Below are positions 51,912 through 59,803 of a stretch of DNA of 59,803 nt, in pieces (position 1 is the stretch's first letter; every line of letters starts with the position of its first letter). Both the position numbers and the translations under genes were made by a program. Below the pieces are notes generated by a model that saw only the letters and a list, made by a program, of their open reading frames with translations, ran no database searches and was not told the DNA's origin. The stretch comes from Bacteroides sp. CAG:927 (GTDB lineage Bacteria > Bacteroidota > Bacteroidia > Bacteroidales > Muribaculaceae). The stretch lies in assembly GCA_000431155.1 (NCBI GenBank), contig HF985645.1, positions 1 through 59,803 on the forward strand, given 5' to 3'.

Positions 51912-52498
51912 TCAATTAAAATCACAGTATTCGATACCCTTTTGCTCAGCATATTTTTTGATTTCGTCAATGTGATTATAATATGTATAATCATCTATCG
52001 GGTAGATAACCGTTCCTTTGCTGCATCCGCCCTCTCCATCGGGATATTCACCATAGATAATGATTGCGCCAAGAGAATCTAACGGAGTGATGGACTCAGG
52101 AAAGACCAATTCATATCGATGCAGTTCCAATTCCCGCAAGCCATATTTTCGATATAAAACAGCCGTTTCAAAGCCCATAAATCCACCTGATTTTCTCATT
52201 ACAAATTCATCTGTTTCACAAAAGATAGGTTGCCAAGTAACAATAGAAAAAACAGCCCGATTAAGGAAAAAGGAATCCATAGAAAGCCATATAATTTAGC
52301 GATGACATTAGTCCAATATCTTTTCAACATAAAGAACATGAACATGATTCCGAATATTGCCGTTGTCCAAAATACGACATATCCGAGCTGCCATCGCAGA
52401 TGAATTTGTTTATATGCGATAATAAGACAAAGGATAAGTCCAATTAAATGGAGAGCAATAATCTGATACTTATAAGTATTTATCTTCTTGATTATCAT
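51912..52498 (-). pseudogene. Membrane protein split by a frameshift in an A/T run
   Basis: Two overlapping frames belong together. The first, from ATG 52498, has three membrane helices and a fourth that breaks off. The second ends at 51912 and has a soluble domain (ITPLDSLGAIIIYGEYPDGEG). They would join at a run of six A on the plus strand (52247-52252): adding one base there gives a 195-residue protein with FFSIVTWQPIFCETDE across the join. Read separately, the frames overlap by 82 bases. It may be a real frameshift, a slippery phase switch or a sequence error. Function unknown. Confidence 0.65.
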
Positions 52499-52511
52499 AA
52501 AACGAAGTCCT

Positions 52512-53093
52512 TTATTCAGTATTATTTATGAAAACATGTTCATCTCCAAATTCATTATCTACATAAATGAAGATATTATTTGGTATCTCTTTTCTAAAGT
52601 CTATTAGGTTGAGTTTGCCAAAGATAAAATTACCTTCGGAATCTACGTCCATCACATCTTTTATGCATAATAGATTATTTTTTACTTCTGCAAAAAATCC
52701 CTTGTAGAAATTTGAATAATAGCCCTGCCGAATCTTGTTTTTATACACAACAATTTTCCCATTTCCATGCGGACATTGTAATAGTCCAAATACATCGTTT
52801 TCTTCCAAGAGTGTTATTGTATCATTCTCGGAATTGAGAATAGTACCAATAAGCTTAAGTCCCGTATTACAGATACTATTACTGTCTTGTGCTATAATAA
52901 TCGCTTCTTGTTTTATGTGCTTGATAATTTCCTCTTCATAAGACAAAACTGTTTTGTCATATTCATTAAAGGTCGTATAGATTGTATCCCCTCCATAATC
53001 CGAACTAATCTTAGATTTTTGTGGATTACCACAAGAACCTCCGATAAGACAACTGAATAGAAAGATTAGGCAATAACCTGTCAATCTTTTCAT
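52512..53093 (-). CDS. Lipoprotein of unknown function
   Basis: 193 residues from ATG 53093, which begins a lipoprotein signal (MKRLTGYCLIFLFSCLIGGSC) with the lipidated Cys near residue 21. The frame is open to 53231, but those codons have no family sense and include the promoter. The rest is mostly charged with alternating hydrophobic residues, with no motif that I recognise. It is first in a minus-strand cluster of three cargo genes. Confidence 0.7.
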   Translation of the reverse strand: MKRLTGYCLIFLFSCLIGGSCGNPQKSKISSDYGGDTIYTTFNEYDKTVLSYEEEIIKHIKQEAIIIAQDSNSICNTGLKLIGTILNSENDTITLLEENDVFGLLQCPHGNGKIVVYKNKIRQGYYSNFYKGFFAEVKNNLLCIKDVMDVDSEGNFIFGKLNLIDFRKEIPNNIFIYVDNEFGDEHVFINNTE

Positions 53094-53201
53094 GTTTACT
53101 AATCTCTTACGATGGTCGCCATTAGCACCGTTCGAAATGCTATGTTGCACAATGCAGATTGTTTTAGTTCGTTGTCCTTTCATTCTACTTACTTTTTGAT
53201 A

Positions 53202-53209
53202 CAAAAGTA
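53202..53209 (-). promoter_or_regulatory. Putative -7 box of the cargo gene cluster
   Basis: Minus-strand TACTTTTG (TAnnTTTG), 109 bases before ATG 53093, in the gap after the relaxase gene. The long leader holds no other start. Confidence 0.45.
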
Positions 53210-53257
53210 CAAAAAGTCCGTGATGTAACATTCAATTATCACGGACTTTATTATGAT

Positions 53258-54562
53258 TTACAGCTTAATACCTCTGTTTTGGCTTCTTACTTGTGGTCTC
53301 AGTTTCTCCATAAACTCCTCTTTCTTCCGTCTGAACCAACTGACATGTGAAACGCCATCTATGTGGAGGTTGTATTTCCCCTCTTTGTCCTCTTTAAGTG
53401 AACATATCGTTTTATCAGCCTTAAAATGCTGGTTGAACTCGCAAGAATAGAGTTCCCCTTTGATGGAAACATCCTTGAACGTACATAATTTTCTGATGAC
53501 AGCATCGCCAAAGTTCAGCGTATCACGCAGAAACTTGATGGTCGGCATCAGTTTCTCCACATACGGGAAATAGTGCTTGACATAATCCACGAACTCGGAC
53601 AGCTTGCGGTGTCGTTGTTCGTAAGCATTCGTTATCTCCTGTATGTGCTTCGCCTGTTGCTGTTCCTTTTGTCGTGCTTCTTCTTCAAGTTCAAGGATGC
53701 GGTCTTGCAAGTCCTCGTTTCTGCGTTCCAATGTTCTGACTTTGTTACTGCCGAAAAGAGAACCGACACTTTCAGCGATGTTGGTCACTGCGGTGGTGGC
53801 CGCGCCTTTCAGTTTCTCGGTCTGTACTTCTTTCTTGGCTCGTCTGAGTTCCTGCTCCGCTTCGGTTTTCTGTTCCTGCAAATCCACCACTTCCGATTTC
53901 AAGCTATCGGCAAGTTTCTGTATGTCCCGATAATACTGCTGCGTGGACTTGTGGCGAGCCTGCGAACCGTCTATGCCACGTTGCAGACCGTACTTTGCCA
54001 TTGCTACGGCATAACTGTCCTGGTATGATTTCAACTTCAAGCGTGTCATTATGTCATCGGCACACAGACGGACGGCATTGTTTGGTTTCTTTCGATACCG
54101 CTTCTTTACCTGTTCCTCACGTTTCTTGCGCTTGCGTTCTCCCTTGACAATCGGGACGAGTGTGATGTGTATGTGCGGCGTTTCCTCGTCCCTGTGCAGG
54201 TGCGCTGCCACGATATTCTCCCTGCCGAACAGGTCGGCAAAGTATTTCATATTGTCGGCACACCATTCATCAAGTCTACCCTCCTTTTCGATACGCTTCA
54301 TATCCTCGTGCGTTCCCGACACGTTGATACGGATTGCCCGAACTTGGTTGTTCCCGATTTTGCGTGTCAGTCCTGCTTCCTCCAATCTTTTCTGAATGGC
54401 TGCCGTGCGGTCTTTTATCCCATCGGGGTAAGTGACGAGTTTTCGGTTAAGGTGTGTGCGTGTGGGGTCTGCGTTCTTCGGTATGATGAAACGCTCGATG
54501 TGGGCGGTCGTTCCGCTGTCGGAACCGTGCGCCTTTTCCATGTGTAATACTACGAATCCCAT
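53258..54562 (-). CDS. MobV-family relaxase (Pre/Mob)
   Basis: A 434-residue relaxase that nicks oriT and leads strand transfer during mobilisation. The N-terminal motif (VVLHMEKAHGSD), the HLNR segment and the metal motif HLHRDEETPHIHI near residue 127 are typical of MobV. A long coiled coil (about 205-330, rich in Glu, Lys, Gln) follows, then a C-terminal domain with several aromatic residues. Homologues occur on NBU-like elements and small Bacteroides plasmids. Transfer would need the coupling and mating machinery of a helper element, because none is seen here. The likely oriT lies just upstream. Confidence 0.92.
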   Translation of the reverse strand: MGFVVLHMEKAHGSDSGTTAHIERFIIPKNADPTRTHLNRKLVTYPDGIKDRTAAIQKRLEEAGLTRKIGNNQVRAIRINVSGTHEDMKRIEKEGRLDEWCADNMKYFADLFGRENIVAAHLHRDEETPHIHITLVPIVKGERKRKKREEQVKKRYRKKPNNAVRLCADDIMTRLKLKSYQDSYAVAMAKYGLQRGIDGSQARHKSTQQYYRDIQKLADSLKSEVVDLQEQKTEAEQELRRAKKEVQTEKLKGAATTAVTNIAESVGSLFGSNKVRTLERRNEDLQDRILELEEEARQKEQQQAKHIQEITNAYEQRHRKLSEFVDYVKHYFPYVEKLMPTIKFLRDTLNFGDAVIRKLCTFKDVSIKGELYSCEFNQHFKADKTICSLKEDKEGKYNLHIDGVSHVSWFRRKKEEFMEKLRPQVRSQNRGIKL

Positions 54563-54648
54563 ATATAATTCCCTTCTTATTCTGCTTGTGAAACATTGTT
54601 TGATTATTGCTTATGTACGGCTGTTGCCGTTGGCTTTGGAGAGTCCAG

Positions 54649-54725
54649 AGAGGTGCAACCTCTTTGGCTTATTGGGGAATTTTCAGCGTTGCTTGCAATG
54701 CGGCTCGGAAAATTCCCTAATAAGC
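54649..54725. other. Probable origin of transfer (oriT)
   Basis: The region upstream of the relaxase gene has a small perfect hairpin (AGAGGT and ACCTCT at 54649-54663) and an 18-bp inverted repeat with one mismatch (54667-54684 and 54708-54725) around a 23-base spacer. Inverted repeats next to a MobV gene are the usual form of oriT. The nick site cannot be assigned. Confidence 0.55.
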
Positions 54726-54772
54726 TACGGTATTTTCCATCGGTAAATATCCGTGCCGCTGCAAGCATCCCC

Positions 54773-55738
54773 TTACATCTTCAGCCCTTTCTTTTTCGGT
54801 GGCTGTATCATCCGCCTTGCGGATTGGACTTGCTTCTTCTCTTTTATCGGCTCATCCGATTGGGACATGGACTTACCACACAGGTAATCGTTCAGGTCTT
54901 TGTGTCCGTTGTAGTTGTCGGAGAAGTCCCGGATACGTCCGCTGAACTCTCTTGCCAATTCCAAGTAGGCATTTCTTCCTGCCTCGTCATTGTCAAGCAG
55001 GCAGTGGATGCGCTCGTACCTATGCAGCACGTCTATGGCTTTGGAAACATTGGCAACTGAATTAAGGATGATGTAATCCTGCCCGTCAAGGTTGGGCATG
55101 GTCGGGCAGTTCCTCATCCGTAACGTAAGAAATGACAGGTAGTCCATCATACCCTCGAACACAAGGCATTTCTCTCTCGGCTCTCCCTGCTGACGGATAT
55201 GGCTGATGTCTTTCGGTGCGATGCAGCCTTTGAAGAAACGGTTGCGCACTTCATACCCTCCGGCAACATTGGGGAAGCCGATGGCGAAATAGGGTTTGCC
55301 GTTATGGATGAAGTGCAGCTCCTTACATTCCAGCCTTGCCAAATCGGTGTTTATTCCCCTTTCCTGCAAATAACGGAGCAATGCAGGATGGGTAAGTTCT
55401 CCCACCTCCAAATGCTGGAAACTCGGTTCGGATGAATGCTGGCGAAAAGAGAAAGATACGGGACGAATGTGCGGTACTCGCTCCGCTATCTTGTTGAGCA
55501 AGTAGGGTACATGGTCGGTTGCGTATAGTTCCTCTGCCAAAGCGATGATGTTACCGCCTTTGCCAAGCCCGTAATCGAACCATAGATTGCGGTCGGTGTT
55601 CACCTTGAACGAGGCTTCCGTTTCCTCCCGGAATGGTGATTTGTACCAAAGGCCGTTGCCTTGCTGTTTGACGGGCGTATAGCCCAAACTTTGCAGATAG
55701 TCTGCGATACGAATGTTCTTTACTTCTTGTATGTTCAT
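54773..55738 (-). CDS. Toprim primase-like protein (CHC2-type N-terminus)
   Basis: 321 residues from ATG 55738; the open frame extends to 55810 but the family start is MNIQEVKNIRIADYLQSLGY. The N-terminal part has the shape of a CHC2 zinc-finger domain, but the usual Cys/His residues are replaced (YKSPFREETEASF), so zinc may not bind. The Toprim part has FEGMMDYLSFL (Glu) and CLLDNDEAGRNAY (D-x-D). The protein matches primases of NBU-type elements, which prime the second strand after transfer. The C-terminus is basic. Confidence 0.85.
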   Translation of the reverse strand: MNIQEVKNIRIADYLQSLGYTPVKQQGNGLWYKSPFREETEASFKVNTDRNLWFDYGLGKGGNIIALAEELYATDHVPYLLNKIAERVPHIRPVSFSFRQHSSEPSFQHLEVGELTHPALLRYLQERGINTDLARLECKELHFIHNGKPYFAIGFPNVAGGYEVRNRFFKGCIAPKDISHIRQQGEPREKCLVFEGMMDYLSFLTLRMRNCPTMPNLDGQDYIILNSVANVSKAIDVLHRYERIHCLLDNDEAGRNAYLELAREFSGRIRDFSDNYNGHKDLNDYLCGKSMSQSDEPIKEKKQVQSARRMIQPPKKKGLKM

Positions 55739-55750
55739 ATTTCTATGGTT

Positions 55751-55998
55751 TGATGATGATTGTAAAACCGATGAATTGATGAATGCGTATGCCAAACTAT
55801 TGGATAGCAACCTTATACATTCTCATCATTGTTTCATCAAAGCACTTACCAAAAGAGAAAATCATCATTTGCCTTATCGGGTATGGCATACTTGACTTGT
55901 TTTCTCTTTTCATCAGTAAGTTGTTTTTGATGAGGGTTTGATGAGAGTACAAACCTTTATATTTCAGTATGGTTATATGCTTATTCATCATTTCATCA
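55751..55998. repeat. Cluster of TGATGA hexamers between primase and helicase genes
   Basis: Eleven copies of TGATGA or its complement lie within 250 bases: 55751, 55754, 55777, 55823, 55834, 55862, 55910, 55928, 55939, 55985 and 55993 (start positions). They occur on both strands. The stretch is AT-rich and has no convincing gene, and could be an origin or operator region. Confidence 0.65.
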
Positions 55999-56004
55999 AG
56001 ATAA

Positions 56005-57246
56005 TCAGAGTGCTGTCAACTGTTCTCTTGTTACGGTATAGAACCGTCCGATTCTTCGTATGGGAGAATATCGGCACTCTCGGGTATAGTCCACTTGATA
56101 GGTGGTGTAAGTAAGTGTATTCGGTGCAGGGGTGAGTTTCCAACATTCCTGCAATACCTTACGGACTTGGTGCTTCTCCACCTTTACTTGCGAGTGTACC
56201 AGCAAAAGAAGAAGGTCGTTGTAACAGAACGAGAATGTGTCCGTTCCGACACTATCCATGATGTCAAGGATAAGTTCCTGCATTTCTATCTCCAGTCGGT
56301 TGCGGTTACTGCGAATAATCTTCTGCAAGGCTTCTGTATGCAGCAACGAGGGAGTAAACCACATGCGGCTTTCCTTTTCGGTGGATAGCTGTCTGTGTTG
56401 CAGGAAATGAAGAAAGGCGGGTATCTCCGCTTTCAGCTTTTGCAGGAAGTCGGTATCATCAGACTGCAAGCGGTCTATCTTGCGCACCCAATAGCGTGTT
56501 TCTCCTGCATCTATGATTACGGGCAGGTACTCGTTGTTAGAACATAGCACGAACTTGGCAAAGAACGCTATCTCGTCACGGTCTTTGCCTTTGGCTTCCA
56601 CCTTATAGGAAAGTGTGGTGCTGAGGTTCTTCAACCGCTCGCTATCCTCCCTGCGGTTGAGCAGCACCTCATCCACCACGATAAGGAGCTTTCCTGCCCA
56701 ATCGGAATTGAACTGACTGCGGAAATCCTCGTTGGTGTTGAAAGTGACATTGTTCTGAAAGACGGCTTTCAGAAAGTTCAGAAACGTACTCTTACCTGTG
56801 TTACGTTCCTCCGATACCAGCAGCAGGATGGGCAACTTTTGGATGGGTTGCAGGTAGAGCAGTTGCAGATAGTCCATCCCCAACTCGTATTGCTCCTCGA
56901 AAATGTGGCGAACCAATGATTGGATGCAGGGAAACTCGCCTTGCTGTGGACAATGCTCTATCGGCTCATAGAGGTTGAGGAACTTGTCCACCACGGGACG
57001 ATAGTCCACATGGCTTGGGACTGTACAGAAACCGTCATACTTCGGCACGGTGGCAAGATAGTCCTTGCCATAGTCTTGGCGCAGGGTCTCGTTGTTCCAC
57101 ATGATGCGTTTCTTTACATACCCTCCGTTCAGTCTTGGCTGCTCCACAATCTTGTAGAGCGTTGTTCCTACTCGGATGAACTCTTCTTTTGCCACGCTGC
57201 CATCTGATGGCGGTTTGTGGCTCTCTTGTTGTTTGTTAGCTGACAT
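56005..57246 (-). CDS. Primase/helicase, SF3-like (phage/plasmid replication)
   Basis: 413 residues from ATG 57246 (a TTG at 57252 adds two). The central ATPase has Walker A SEERNTGKSTFL and Walker B LLIVVDEVLL, followed by FAKFVLCSNNEYLPV, the third motif of SF3/P4-type helicases. The C-terminal part looks like a winged helix (VHSQVKVEKHQVRKVLQECW). With the primase it would allow the excised element to replicate. It has its own promoter box. The TGATGA cluster is just downstream. Confidence 0.85.
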   Translation of the reverse strand: MSANKQQESHKPPSDGSVAKEEFIRVGTTLYKIVEQPRLNGGYVKKRIMWNNETLRQDYGKDYLATVPKYDGFCTVPSHVDYRPVVDKFLNLYEPIEHCPQQGEFPCIQSLVRHIFEEQYELGMDYLQLLYLQPIQKLPILLLVSEERNTGKSTFLNFLKAVFQNNVTFNTNEDFRSQFNSDWAGKLLIVVDEVLLNRREDSERLKNLSTTLSYKVEAKGKDRDEIAFFAKFVLCSNNEYLPVIIDAGETRYWVRKIDRLQSDDTDFLQKLKAEIPAFLHFLQHRQLSTEKESRMWFTPSLLHTEALQKIIRSNRNRLEIEMQELILDIMDSVGTDTFSFCYNDLLLLLVHSQVKVEKHQVRKVLQECWKLTPAPNTLTYTTYQVDYTRECRYSPIRRIGRFYTVTREQLTAL

Positions 57247-57281
57247 AATCAAATAGTTTTAAGTTTGAAAAATACCAGCTA

Positions 57282-57289
57282 CAAAAGTA
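57282..57289 (-). promoter_or_regulatory. Putative -7 box of the helicase gene
   Basis: Minus-strand TACTTTTG (TAnnTTTG), 36 bases before ATG 57246. Confidence 0.5.
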
Positions 57290-57464
57290 TAAGCATTTAA
57301 TGGATAAGTTGTTACGCAAAATATAGCAGAATACAGAAAAAAGTACTCTGGGGATAGATATTTGAGGAATTCTATAAACTTAAGCCTATTATGAACGGCA
57401 AGAATTCTCTCATCTGGGGTATTTCGAGTACCTTTGTGGTATAATTTGGTTGAATAGTTAGCAT

Positions 57465-58319
57465 ATGGTAGAATATACAAGTAGTAGATTGTGTTTCAAG
57501 GCTGATTTGATTGAGCCTTTGAAAGATAATGAAACATTTATTGTCCATACTCCAAATGGAACATTTAAGTTTACAAAATCTGATTTCTATCGTGTCTTTT
57601 CAAATGTCATTGAAACCAAGAGCTATCAAGAGGGCAGAATGTATAGTTGTAAATATCCACCTAAACGAGCTATGCAATTTCTAATATCAAGTCAATCCTC
57701 GACATTTAAGCGGCCCGAAAGACGTATGCCCACAAAAGATTTGGTAGGGGAAGAAATCCGAATGAAAATTAAGGAAATAGGTACATTGTGGCATAATTCT
57801 CCTAATAACCCTCAAATAGAAGTTGATGTACTTGAAAATTGGAATAATCTGATAGAAGAATGGATAGCAGACAAAGATATGCCATTGATTATTCGTAAAG
57901 AGACAAATAAACGAGGTCAATCATTTATGCATCCCTGTGGAAGAGAAATTATCGTTTCAGACAATACCGTAGCTATTTGGGTGTATAGCAATGTTTTAAA
58001 AGGAACAGTGTTTACCTTATCTCAAATCAAAGAGTTATTGAGCCAAAAAGAGTTGCCAATGGTGTTTATGGCTACAAAGGAGATTAAGGCCAATGCTAAG
58101 TACACAAAACCATTAGGAAGTTATGCTTTGTCTAATTGGAAATTGTGTCATATCCACCCTGTTGGATTTAATACTAATACAAATATTGAAGATTTGAAAA
58201 TTTACGATATTGAGGACCATTTTCGGAAATATGTAAATCCGAACAATATGTTCGTACTTCCTAAAGAAATTGGTTATTTAGGGGAAATTGATGTATTTAT
58301 AGAGGAGCAGAAACGATAA
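57465..58319 (+). CDS. AT-rich cargo gene of unknown function
   Basis: 284 residues, no signal peptide or membrane helix. The gene is visibly richer in A+T than its neighbours and is the only plus-strand gene in the mobilisation module, so it looks like inserted cargo. The C-terminal third has CHIHPVG and, 50 residues on, NPNNMFVLPKEIGYLGE; the spacing of His and Asn recalls HNH/beta-beta-alpha-metal nucleases, but the pattern is too loose for a claim. A terminator follows. Its location on a mobilisable element makes a defence or restriction role possible. Confidence 0.75.
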   Translation: MVEYTSSRLCFKADLIEPLKDNETFIVHTPNGTFKFTKSDFYRVFSNVIETKSYQEGRMYSCKYPPKRAMQFLISSQSSTFKRPERRMPTKDLVGEEIRMKIKEIGTLWHNSPNNPQIEVDVLENWNNLIEEWIADKDMPLIIRKETNKRGQSFMHPCGREIIVSDNTVAIWVYSNVLKGTVFTLSQIKELLSQKELPMVFMATKEIKANAKYTKPLGSYALSNWKLCHIHPVGFNTNTNIEDLKIYDIEDHFRKYVNPNNMFVLPKEIGYLGEIDVFIEEQKR

Positions 58320-58328
58320 AAGATAAAC

Positions 58329-58358
58329 AGCAGGAGCGCAATGAACTCCTGCTATTTA
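58329..58358 (+). terminator. Terminator after the AT-rich cargo gene
   Basis: Perfect 8-bp arms AGCAGGAG and CTCCTGCT around a 9-base loop, followed by ATTTAT. It starts 9 bases after the stop and lies between convergent genes. Confidence 0.7.
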
Positions 58359-58364
58359 TCTAAT

Positions 58365-58736
58365 CTACGACATACCCATAGAGCAATCGGCTAGCGAAAA
58401 GAAGATGGTTTGTTTCTCTTTTCGCAAGTAGAACCTTCTCAGAATGGCGTTGCGCACCTGCTTCGCTCCGAATGTGCCAAAGTGGAAAGCGAGGGCGATT
58501 ATCGTTTCAAGGTTGTAAAACTCCATGCAGCACTTGTCAGATAGGTGTATGGTACGCTTTATCTCGTGCTCTCTCAACACGCCACTCTTGCAAAGAGCCT
58601 TTATCCCAGCCCGAATGGTCGGGGCGGTAACATTGAACAAATCCAACAACTCGGATTCGTTCATCCATACATTGGTTATGTCATTCGGCAAAATAACATT
58701 GCCGAACTCATCTATTGTGATGGTACTTCTTTCCAT
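58365..58736 (-). CDS. HTH-type element protein (control or excision factor)
   Basis: 123 residues from ATG 58736. The middle has a helix-turn-helix-like segment (MNESELLDLFNVTAPTIRAGIKAL) with a following wing-like part. Such small proteins often follow the integrase gene in Bacteroides elements and may control excision or transcription; the role is inferred from position. It starts 4 bases after the integrase stop and is probably co-transcribed with it. The open frame extends to 58763 inside the integrase. Confidence 0.7.
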   Translation of the reverse strand: MERSTITIDEFGNVILPNDITNVWMNESELLDLFNVTAPTIRAGIKALCKSGVLREHEIKRTIHLSDKCCMEFYNLETIIALAFHFGTFGAKQVRNAILRRFYLRKEKQTIFFSLADCSMGMS

Positions 58737-58740
58737 AGTC

Positions 58741-59803
58741 CTATGCCATTGTTGTGTTTCCAAAAGACTGGTTCAGTTTGTCACCGAACATCGTAAGGTC
58801 GTGGTCTATTTTCTGCGTGGTTATCTTCGCATAGAGTTGGGTCGTAACGATGTTCGTATGCCCCAACACACGGCTGACACTTTCAATCGGCATACCTTTA
58901 CTCAGTGCGAGGGTGGCGAACCCGTGCCTTGCACAATGGAATGAGATGTCCTTTGTGATTCCGCACTCTTTTATCATCTTTTTCAATGGCTTGCATATAG
59001 ACCAATAGTTCAGATTCGGGAAAACAGATTTGTCCGTTTGGAACTCCTCGTAACGCTTGATAATCTGCAAAGGGATGTCAAGCAGCTTCACTTGGAACGG
59101 GACTTTGGTCTTGTGCCGCTTGGATAATATCCACTTCTCACCGTTCACTTCCACTATATCATCAGTGGTAAGTTCCTTGACATCCACGAATGACAATGCG
59201 GTAAAGCTGGCGAAAACAAAGATGTCACGGATGTAGGAAAGTCTGGCATCCGCAAATTCGTGTGTCATCAATGTTTTCAGTTCTTCTTCCGTCAGATACT
59301 CACGTTCCTTTATGTTCGGACTGATATGGAACTGCGCAAACGGATTTCTCGGTATCAGTCCGTTGAAGTGCGCACGCATGACCACACCTTTCAGCCACAT
59401 GCAGTTAGTCCAGATGCTACCGTTCTGCAATCCTCTGTCAGTGGAAAGGAATACGGCAAACTCCTTGATGAAGTCGGGTGTCAGTTCAAGCATAGACAGG
59501 TCGCTTCGTTTGTAATTCGCCTTGATGAATGCCGCCACATGGTTTCTTGCACGAACCCTTGCCATGTAAGTTCCTTTTACACGGTCTGTTCCCACACGTT
59601 TTTGAAACGTGGCGTTGTCCTTATCAAACGCTCCGAGCAATGTCTCATACTCGCTGCCGATTCCTTGATAGGCATTGCGCACCATTTCTGCCGTAACATA
59701 CGCCTCTCGGTCAGATATGCGTTGGTAGTGCTTGATGATTTGCGCCTTGATGTTGTCCAAAGCGTGGTTGATGTCCCTCGCTTCAATGCTCTTGCCTTTG
59801 GCT
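58741..59803 (-). CDS. Tyrosine integrase, 5' end beyond the window
   Basis: At least 353 residues are visible; the frame is open past TTG 59760 to the edge, so the start is missing and about 50 residues are probably lost. The core-binding part has MARVRARNHVAAFIKANYKR. The catalytic domain has the HxxR motif in FHCARHGFATLALSKGM, LGHTNIVTTQLYAKIT with the Tyr nucleophile, and the beta-hairpin Lys in SKRHKTKVPF. At the first Arg position it reads FTALSFVDVKEL, with Ser, as in IntDOT-type integrases of Bacteroides. It would integrate and excise the mobilisable module. Confidence 0.92.
   Translation of the reverse strand, partial: AKGKSIEARDINHALDNIKAQIIKHYQRISDREAYVTAEMVRNAYQGIGSEYETLLGAFDKDNATFQKRVGTDRVKGTYMARVRARNHVAAFIKANYKRSDLSMLELTPDFIKEFAVFLSTDRGLQNGSIWTNCMWLKGVVMRAHFNGLIPRNPFAQFHISPNIKEREYLTEEELKTLMTHEFADARLSYIRDIFVFASFTALSFVDVKELTTDDIVEVNGEKWILSKRHKTKVPFQVKLLDIPLQIIKRYEEFQTDKSVFPNLNYWSICKPLKKMIKECGITKDISFHCARHGFATLALSKGMPIESVSRVLGHTNIVTTQLYAKITTQKIDHDLTMFGDKLNQSFGNTTMA

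Larger units (their letters stand above)
48061..59803. mobile_element. Integrated mobile DNA (one composite or two adjacent elements)
   Basis: The region begins at the tRNA 3' end fragment and runs off the right edge. It holds a broken integrase, a DUF1016 nuclease, small cargo genes, a MobV relaxase with a likely oriT, a primase, an SF3-like helicase, a HTH protein and a second integrase. The right half (53.2-59.8 kb) has the gene content of NBU-type mobilisable elements. Two integrases suggest that an NBU-like element lies next to, or inside, an older one. The inner boundary is not seen. Confidence 0.75.

Noticed and set aside
55797..55991. 64-codon minus-strand frame between the primase and helicase genes
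   Set aside because: No family sequence or start signal; the open frame is better explained by the repeated TGATGA sequence.

Overview
The window reads as chromosomal DNA of a Bacteroidales bacterium; Muribaculaceae is plausible, but family level is inference. Supporting signs are repeated Bacteroidetes-type promoters (TAnnTTTG, once or twice with an upstream TTTG-like box), A-rich leaders in place of strong Shine-Dalgarno sites, an 11-subunit Nuo complex with fused NuoCD and no NuoEFG, a TonB receptor beside a lipoprotein, and a MobV-type mobilisable element.

Layout. 0-4.6 kb: TonB-dependent receptor, lipoprotein, MetY. 4.8-21.9 kb: one uninterrupted same-strand energy block, nuoA-nuoB-nuoCD-nuoH, then the whole F1Fo ATP synthase set (atpD-C-B-E-F-H-A-G), then nuoI-J-K-L-M-N, closed by a strong terminator. 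22-28.7 kb: a likely defence or signalling locus with a 1384-residue STAND NTPase carrying a HEPN-like motif, a GDPD phosphodiesterase 15 bases downstream, a small membrane protein, and a divergent protein with two C-terminal membrane helices. 28.8-47.8 kb: mostly conserved metabolic genes (repeat-bearing secreted protein, C1B peptidase, cardiolipin synthase, NfnAB transhydrogenase, FAD/Fe-S dehydrogenase, PiT phosphate transporter, two-component system, rubredoxin, HAD phosphatase, flavodoxin, a frameshifted SDR, LysR regulator, split ThrE-type exporter).

48.06 kb to the right edge is integrated mobile DNA. It starts at a tRNA 3' end fragment that still has its terminator. Immediately inside are three GTGGACA repeats, a tyrosine integrase broken by an in-frame TAG, and a DUF1016 nuclease. 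A short cargo cluster follows, then a mobilisation/replication module: MobV relaxase, likely oriT, Toprim primase, a TGATGA-rich intergenic region, SF3-like helicase, a cargo gene of unknown function, a HTH protein and a second integrase cut by the window edge.

How the parts work together: the Nuo and ATP synthase genes would couple electron transfer to ATP formation from one transcript. Because NuoEFG is absent here, the electron donor to Nuo is open; the NfnAB pair in the same window links NADH, NADPH and ferredoxin pools. The STAND locus and the mobile element are the accessory parts with least explained function.
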